From Syntrophomonadaceae bacterium (GTDB taxonomy: Bacteria > Bacillota > Dethiobacteria > PWVN01): a stretch of 5,878 bases of DNA. Numbering within the stretch: the first letter of the stretch is position 1; each line of letters begins with the position of its first letter. Positions 5,727 to 5,878 of the stretch are shown here, piece after piece. The stretch covers positions 1 through 5,878 of the forward strand of contig SLHK01000197.1 in NCBI GenBank assembly GCA_007136165.1, given 5' to 3'. A model generated the notes under the pieces. It ran no database searches and was not told the DNA's origin. It saw nothing but the letters and a program-made list of their open reading frames with translations. The position numbers were made by a program, and so were the translations under genes.

Positions 5727-5878
5727 ATGCCTGTAAAGATACACGGAAAACTGGCGCCGGCTCAAATCCTGGCGGGGGGGTTTGCCCTGACGATCCTGGC
5801 CGGGACTCTTCTCCTGATGCTGCCGGCGGCGGCCCGGGAGGGGTCTTTACCCTTTACCGCCGCCCTTTTTACCGCCAC
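5727..5878 (+). CDS. TrkH/KtrB-type potassium uptake protein, N-terminal part
   Basis: Fifty codons are visible before the window ends, so the gene is partial at its 3' end. The sequence MPVKIHGKLAPAQILAGGFA continues with a hydrophobic stretch (LTILAGTLLLMLPAAA, about 20-36) and GSLPFTAALFTA. This is the first membrane helix and the lead-in to the first pore loop of TrkH/KtrB transporters, where the family usually reads ALFTATSAVCVTGL; the window stops just before the filter. The protein would be the membrane pore subunit of a K+ uptake system and would need a TrkA/KtrA regulatory partner, which is not in view. TGGAG (5716-5720) lies 6 nt before ATG. TrkH and KtrB cannot be told apart from this fragment. 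Confidence 0.85.
   Translation, partial: MPVKIHGKLAPAQILAGGFALTILAGTLLLMLPAAAREGSLPFTAALFTA

Overview
The window reads as ordinary chromosomal DNA from a Gram-positive, spore-forming member of the Firmicutes. The probable group is a Peptococcaceae/Moorella/Desulfotomaculum-like clostridium, which is an inference from gene content and protein style with no search behind it. The evidence is the gene order ytxC ... thrS - infC - rpmI - rplT (a Bacillus/Clostridium arrangement), tRNA genes that all encode their CCA ends, strong AGGAGG ribosome binding sites, and sigma-A promoters with 17-bp spacers. Every supported gene is on the + strand.

Layout. (1) 18-628: a consensus promoter, a short leader hairpin and a six-tRNA operon (Asp, Phe, Gly, Cys, Leu, Val) closed by an intrinsic terminator. 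(2) 670-1649: a ytxC-family gene preceded by a possible mother-cell (sigma-E-type) promoter and closed by a strong terminator. (3) 1691-2302: a short two-membrane-segment DUF445 protein. (4) 2299-4351: thrS, with its own near-consensus promoter whose -35 box overlaps the DUF445 stop codon, a leader of about 60 nt with a palindrome but no T-box, and a perfect 13-bp hairpin after the gene. (5) 4368-5714: the infC-rpmI-rplT operon (IF3, L35, L20) with an extended -10 promoter, an L20-type attenuator leader, an apparent AUU start codon on infC, and a terminator. (6) 5727-end: the first 50 codons of a TrkH/KtrB-type potassium transporter, cut by the window edge.

Most of the window serves translation: tRNAs, a synthetase, an initiation factor and two 50S proteins. 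Two feedback loops can be read from the sequence: L20 probably acts on its operon leader, and IF3 probably discriminates against its own non-canonical start codon. The ytxC gene is a likely sporulation insert in this neighbourhood. I see no mobile element, CRISPR array or clearly new system. The less explained items are the GGGGACAGGCACC palindrome ahead of thrS, the cysteine cluster ending YtxC, the hairpin after thrS without a U-tract, and a 16-codon reading frame overlapping the infC start.
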